64,000 bases of DNA from assembly GCA_021613335.1 (NCBI GenBank), contig JAJTWR010000239.1, positions 670,001 through 734,000 on the forward strand. Reading direction: 5' to 3'. A program made the position numbers and the translations under genes. The notes under the pieces are model-generated. The model searched no databases. It saw only the letters and a program-made list of their open reading frames with translations, and was not told where the DNA came from. Below are positions 59,501-64,000 of this stretch, one piece after another. The DNA comes from Whitmania pigra. Lineage: Eukaryota; Annelida; Clitellata; Hirudinida; Haemopidae. Position 1 is the stretch's first letter. Each line of letters begins with the position of its first letter.

Positions 59501-61647
59501 TTTTGTTTTTTTTTTTTTAATTTTTCTGCTCAACGAATGCAGTTGTACCTAATGGATTTCACCTTTAGGATGCTGCGATGAATTTCTGTTAATGATGTTT
59601 AATCCGATAATTATTACATTTTATGATTTGTGCTGTTAATTTATCAATGAGTAAACAATGAATATTTCATATAACATATATTATGCTAATCAGGAAAGAT
59701 GTCATTGGATGGCAGATATATTGATGCTCTCGTTATGGCATAATTACAATTAACATATTCAAGGCATGATCATAATTGATAATTAACATATTCAAGACCT
59801 AATTATAATTGCTAATAAACATATTCAAGGCCTACTCAATCATCGACCCTGAGGTGGGTTACTGCCAGGGAAGTGCTTTTGTTGCCGGATTGCTTCTCAT
59901 GCAGGTGAGACTTTGGTTTTTATTTCAGGTTTTCGATTTTAATTAAATCTGGTGATACACGGAGAGGAGATATTAAGTAATTGTAAATTATTTGTAAATA
60001 ATAATAATAATTATAATTATAATAATAATACCTGCAATAATATGAAGTGATTGTTGCACTATTTTCACTTTAGATGCCGGAAGAAGATGCATTTGCAGTG
60101 TTTGTTCAGGTGATGCAGAAGTACGGACTGAGGGAGCTTTACAAGCCGTGCATGGCGAGGATCGAACTCTGCATCTATCAACTGGAGTGCATGATTCAGG
60201 TTCTAATTGCAGTTATTGTACTTATATTTTGAATTTTGATGGTTGATATTACTTATTTTTTATTAATATTATAAACCTTTGAGTGCTTTAAGTATTTGTG
60301 TGGGTGCATCTATCAACTGGAGTGCATGATTCAGGTTCTAATTGCAGTTATTGTACTTATATTTTGAATTTTGATGGTTGATATTACTTATTTTTTATTA
60401 ATATTATAAACCTTTGAGTGCTTTAAGTATTTGTGTGGGTGTTATGTGGATGTCGTGCATGTGTGCTTGCATTTGCGACGTGGATACCGACGACGTCAGA
60501 TCTCTCATGGTTCGTTTCCTGAGATAACTTTTTAAATTTAGGAATTTATTAGGCGCTGTTAGATTATGCATGTGCAGGTGTGAAGCTGTCAAAGCTTAAT
60601 GGGAATTCTATGTCAGAAGAAATCTTTGAGAACTTTCACATGAGTCTGATGTTTTTAGAGAAATAACTAGAAAAATGACATTATGGTGATGTGATGATAA
60701 TAGTACTAATAATAATAGTATTTTGTTGTTAATGTAATGATTTTATTTTTTATTATTTTATAAAATATTACATGATAAAGATTGCAAAGAAGTTTTTATG
60801 GACTAGATAATGATGTTATCATGAGTTACAATGATAGTAATTAATGATCATAATAATTAATCGTTATGATCTTTTAATTCCCACTCCACCAGGACAAGGA
60901 TCCATCTCTTTACCAGCACTTCCAGGCCCATGGAATGTTTGCTTCGACATTTGCAACTCCATGGTTCCTCAGCCTCTTTGCAACCTCACTTCCTCTCAGC
61001 CTCTCGTGCAGAGTCCTTGATCTCTTCTTGCTAGAGGTTATTATTGCTATTAATTATTGTTATTTATTATTATTATTATTAAAATTTCATTAAAATATCT
61101 ATTTCCATTTCTCTATTTATTTGTTTCTATTTATCTGTCCGAATATAAAATAAAAAATGATCGAACAGGGCATGAACAGCATCATGTCGCTGAGTTACGC
61201 CATGATGGAGATAAGCAGTCAGGAATTGAAGACGAGAGACATGGAAGACATGATTAAGGTTTGTTGTTCGTTCTTCCAAGAATTAATTTTTAGTTTTGCA
61301 TTCGTAGGTAGGTGCTTCTTGGCACGTTTGCATTTCAAATGTTTGGAATTCGTTTTGTTGTTTCATTTAAATGTCCATGAGGATCTTTTTAATTTTTGAT
61401 TTTCACAACTCAAAGTCTGTGTTTGTTTGTTTGTTTCAATTAATTTCTGCTTAAGAGAATTCGAGGGCCACTTAATGGCCGATCGACATTCGTGCACCGA
61501 AATTACTTTAATTGCTTTTAAATAATTTATTTTTATTTTCCATTTCTAGCTCTTAGGGAAGGAATTGCCTCATCGACTGGAATTGAATCCTGATCTTTTG
61601 TTCACGACCTCGTTCAAGGTCAAATTCTGCCCTAAGAAGATGAAGAA
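56570..61647 (+). CDS. EVI5: EVI5-family TBC-domain RabGAP, 5' part only
   Basis: GTPase-activating protein for Rab11-type small GTPases in recycling-endosome traffic and cytokinesis. Nine exons are visible: 56570-57045, 57159-57475, 57765-57847, 58208-58432, 59830-59904, 60074-60199, 60893-61036, 61169-61258 and 61550-61647, giving 544 codons and ending in phase 2. Residues 1-270 are Ser/Asn-rich but contain [20 protein letters not shown], the EVI5 signature upstream of TBC. The TBC domain (about 293-520) has [17 protein letters not shown], the arginine finger in [11 protein letters not shown], the glutamine finger in [20 protein letters not shown] and DLFLLEGMNSI. Both fingers are intact, so GAP activity is expected. 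The last visible exon ends PKKMKK, where the coiled-coil region should begin; those exons lie beyond the window. The start could also be the second ATG at 56609. Confidence 0.92.
57900..57990. repeat. (ATC/ACC)n microsatellite in an EVI5 intron
   Basis: Imperfect CATCATCACCAT tract between 57847 and 58208. Confidence 0.85.
59753..59829 (+). repeat. 33-bp repeat, three starts, ending at an EVI5 splice acceptor
   Basis: ACATATTCAAG begins at 59753, 59786 and 59819, a period of 33. The third copy forms the acceptor of the exon starting at 59830 (ttcaag then GCC). The earlier copies carry the same AG. Confidence 0.8.
60171..60440 (+). repeat. 135-bp tandem duplication spanning an EVI5 exon end and donor site
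   Basis: The 135 bp from 60171, starting GCATCTATCAACTGGAGTGC, recur from 60306. The first copy holds the last 29 nt of the coding exon and its donor CAG/GTTCTA at 60199. The second copy repeats the exon end and donor at 60334 but has no acceptor. The copies look identical, so the event is recent. Confidence 0.93.
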
Positions 61648-62314
61648 GTAGGTGGCCAGTTCAACTGTACTTTGTACTAATGCTTTATTTGTGTGTTGTA
61701 CCTGAATTTCAGTACAACCAAATAAAATATAAAATTGATCAAAATCGAAACATTGATCAATTTATTAGTTAATATTTGTAAACTATTAAACGGATATATT
61801 GGCGCCACGACAGAGCATGTGAATCTGTAAATTCACGGGCGACACCTATCGAGCAGTTTTGAATGCATTTCCAATGCTCATCCTCCTGTTATTATCAGTA
61901 TTCTTTTGTTCTGCTTAGTGAAAATGTTCGTTGATGCGTGAAATTGAAACTCTTCGGCTGTGGATGCTTTCAAATGCAAATTTTCCACTGGAACAGCTTT
62001 TGATGATATTTTAAGTATTTGAAGTATTTGATCAAGTTTTCAACTCCACACCAATAATTGCCTCCTTATTAGAATTATTCAGTCGTTATGTTATTATTGT
62101 CATTTAAGTTTGATTACGTTAAGCTTACAATAATAATGAATGTGATTAAGGATGTAACATTATTATATTGTGATATTATATTAAAATGGTTAAACATCAT
62201 GTCATAACATATTAATCGATGTTATTTGGTCACATAAGGCTCCTCATAAGAATGAAAGCAATTTAAGTTTTCCACAAATTATTCATCCCACGAGGATGTT
62301 GTGAGTTCAGAAAT

Positions 62315-62520
62315 ATTTTGGAAATATATCAGAAATATTTCATAAATATATCAGAAATATTTCATAAATATATCAGAAATATTTCATAAATATATCAGAA
62401 ATATTTCATAAATATATCAGAAATATTTCATAAATATTTCATAAATATATCAGAAATATTTCATAAATATATCAGAAATATTTCATAAATATATCAGAAA
62501 CATTTCAGAAATATATCAGA
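62315..62520. repeat. 22-bp AT-rich minisatellite, about 9 copies
   Basis: Unit GAAATATTTCATAAATATATC plus A, period 22, with one shortened unit near 62430. It is non-coding. Confidence 0.9.
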
Positions 62521-63334
62521 TTTTTTCCCCACAATGAAAACCAATCTTCTGTGGTTAGAAATGTTTTCAAACTTTTACCAATGAGAATCTCAAGATCTTT
62601 GTTTACCTTTATTACATCATTAGCTGACTCACCTGTGAAAGCACTTTATGCGAAAAGTAAATAGGTATTAATTCCTTATACATTCTGTACATATATCATT
62701 TATACATTTACAATTCCATTTAATTGTCAATACGTTTGATTGATTAGATAATATATTCATTTTAATTGCTAATGCATTTGATTTGAGAGATAGTATATTT
62801 TATTTAATTGCTGGTACATCTAATAGGCAATATATTCAATGTAATTGCTAAATTATGTTCCTATCACGTGTGACGCTTCACTTGGTCGAAACGAACCACG
62901 CCCTAGAAACATATGTTTCCACTTTCCCGCTCAATCGCGTACTCGTCTGCTGCTCCCATTTTTATTTTCAACATTCGTCATCTGTTTACGAATTCAGAAT
63001 TATCGATAAATTTATAACGTCCATTTACTATTTTGAGAACTTTATCTCCGTTATGATAATGGCGATTACTTTGAGATCGGTTACGATAATGATGACGTGG
63101 TAATATTGTCACTCGATGAGTAATACTACGTGAGCTGCCGAGCAACAAACTCCTCGGAGCGAAAAGATTGTAAATGATCAAGTTCTCGATGGCCTGTTTA
63201 TTTTTAGCCTCATGTTTATTCATCCTCCGCTCACTCACACCTGCGCGCCTGAACTGTTGATCATTTTAATGAGTAACCGTGTGATTGGAATGCATACCTT
63301 AGTTATCATTTACATCGTCATCGTCCTTTTCATT

Positions 63335-63465
63335 ATTGTCATCACCATCGCCACCACCACAAAACCATCACCATCATCATCATCACCGCCACCACCACCA
63401 TCATCATCACCGCCACCACCATCATTATCATCACCGCCACCACCACCATCATCATCACCGTCTAG
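63335..63465. repeat. CAT/CAC/CCA trinucleotide tract
   Basis: Imperfect trinucleotide repeat open in several frames on both strands, which produces spurious His-, Pro/Ser- and Gly/Asp-rich frames. No evidence of coding use. Confidence 0.85.
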
Positions 63466-64000
63466 GTTCACCATCCAAAGATCACCTATTACGTACGCCC
63501 TTCGGTATGATTCAGATATCGATTGTCTCCCCAATTGAGATGATTTCAGTGTGAGTGAGTAAGAAGTTGAAGTATTTCATTATTATCGAGTTACGAATAC
63601 CTTTACATTCTTGGACAAAAAAGGATTTTTATTCACACAAGAACACTTCGATTTAATTAAACCCTCGGTCAAACAATTGATTAATCAATTAACTATTCAA
63701 TTAGTTAATTAAATAATGTAACTGTTATTTATAATAATGTAATGATAACAACAGACTAAATTGTGGCGATAGTTGCTAATAGCGACGAGGGAAACATGCA
63801 TCGAGGCTTAAAACGTGCGACAGAAAGGCAGGAGTCGATCAGCTAGGTGGGTAGGTCGGGTAGTATGGGGACTTACCTGAGCGAACCTCGGATGGACGGA
63901 GAGAAGGTGATGAAAGGTGAGAGTGCAGGAAGAATGAAACATTGACAAACATCTGAATGCGAGCTCAGGGGACGCCTAGCGATTGATTGCTTCTCATAAC

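Larger units (their letters stand above)
61648..64000. other. EVI5 intron or downstream sequence
   Basis: No further EVI5 coding exon was recognised to the window end, so this is most simply one large intron. It contains a 22-bp minisatellite (62315-62520) and a CAT/CAC/CCA tract (63335-63465). At 63887 it holds a strong minus-strand donor-like CAG/GTAAGT. Confidence 0.5.

Noticed and set aside
63212..63554. Pro/Ser-, His- and Gly/Asp-rich frames on both strands
   Set aside because: All arise from the CAT/CAC/CCA trinucleotide tract.

Overview
The window is eukaryotic nuclear DNA, AT-rich, with eleven protein-coding genes that are almost all split by short introns with conventional GT-AG ends. 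The gene set is animal: a COUP-TF nuclear receptor, a one-polypeptide GARS-AIRS-GART enzyme, an ADAM with disintegrin and EGF modules, and an EVI5 RabGAP. The short introns, many (ATC)n and (AAT)n microsatellites, and a tRNA-derived SINE family fit a compact invertebrate bilaterian genome. A lophotrochozoan such as an annelid is my guess, but the sequence alone does not fix the phylum.

Layout, left to right. NR2F/COUP-TF (minus, 3' end outside the window) is divergent from KIAA0930 (plus, 5878-9454). KIAA0930 converges with GART (minus, 10011-16624). UBE2J2 (plus, 18190-19574) converges with RPS8 (minus, 19963-21160). The first RPS8 intron carries three related box C/D snoRNAs that share one guide. 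A METTL21-family lysine methyltransferase without introns (plus, 22734-23423) lies behind a 418-bp tandem duplication and converges with a myotubularin-related pseudophosphatase (minus, 23854-28688). FBP1 (minus, 29917-32287) and a large transmembrane ADAM (minus, 34920-46003) follow. The ADAM is divergent from the RING-H2 ligase RNF103 (plus, 46551-49027). A hAT transposon inserted inside an older hAT fragment occupies 51562-54456. The 5' half of EVI5 (plus, 56570-61647 and beyond) ends the window.

The genes do not form a pathway. They are a mix of housekeeping metabolism (GART in purine synthesis, FBP1 in gluconeogenesis), translation (RPS8 and its snoRNAs), ER-associated ubiquitination (UBE2J2, RNF103), phosphoinositide and Rab trafficking factors (MTMR10/12 group, EVI5), cell-surface proteolysis (ADAM) and transcriptional control (NR2F). 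I assembled exons by hand from splice-site phase and family similarity. All junctions close in frame; the least certain is in the ADAM cytoplasmic tail. Four of about 92 introns need a GC donor to keep the family reading frame.

The observations most worth checking are the snoRNA trio aimed at 28S helix 69, a probable GARS-only product made by intronic polyadenylation in GART, the nested hAT pair with intact 8-bp target-site duplications, the in-frame GC-AG intron of RNF103, and the SINE family with a two-part tail. I did not find a clearly new multi-gene system.
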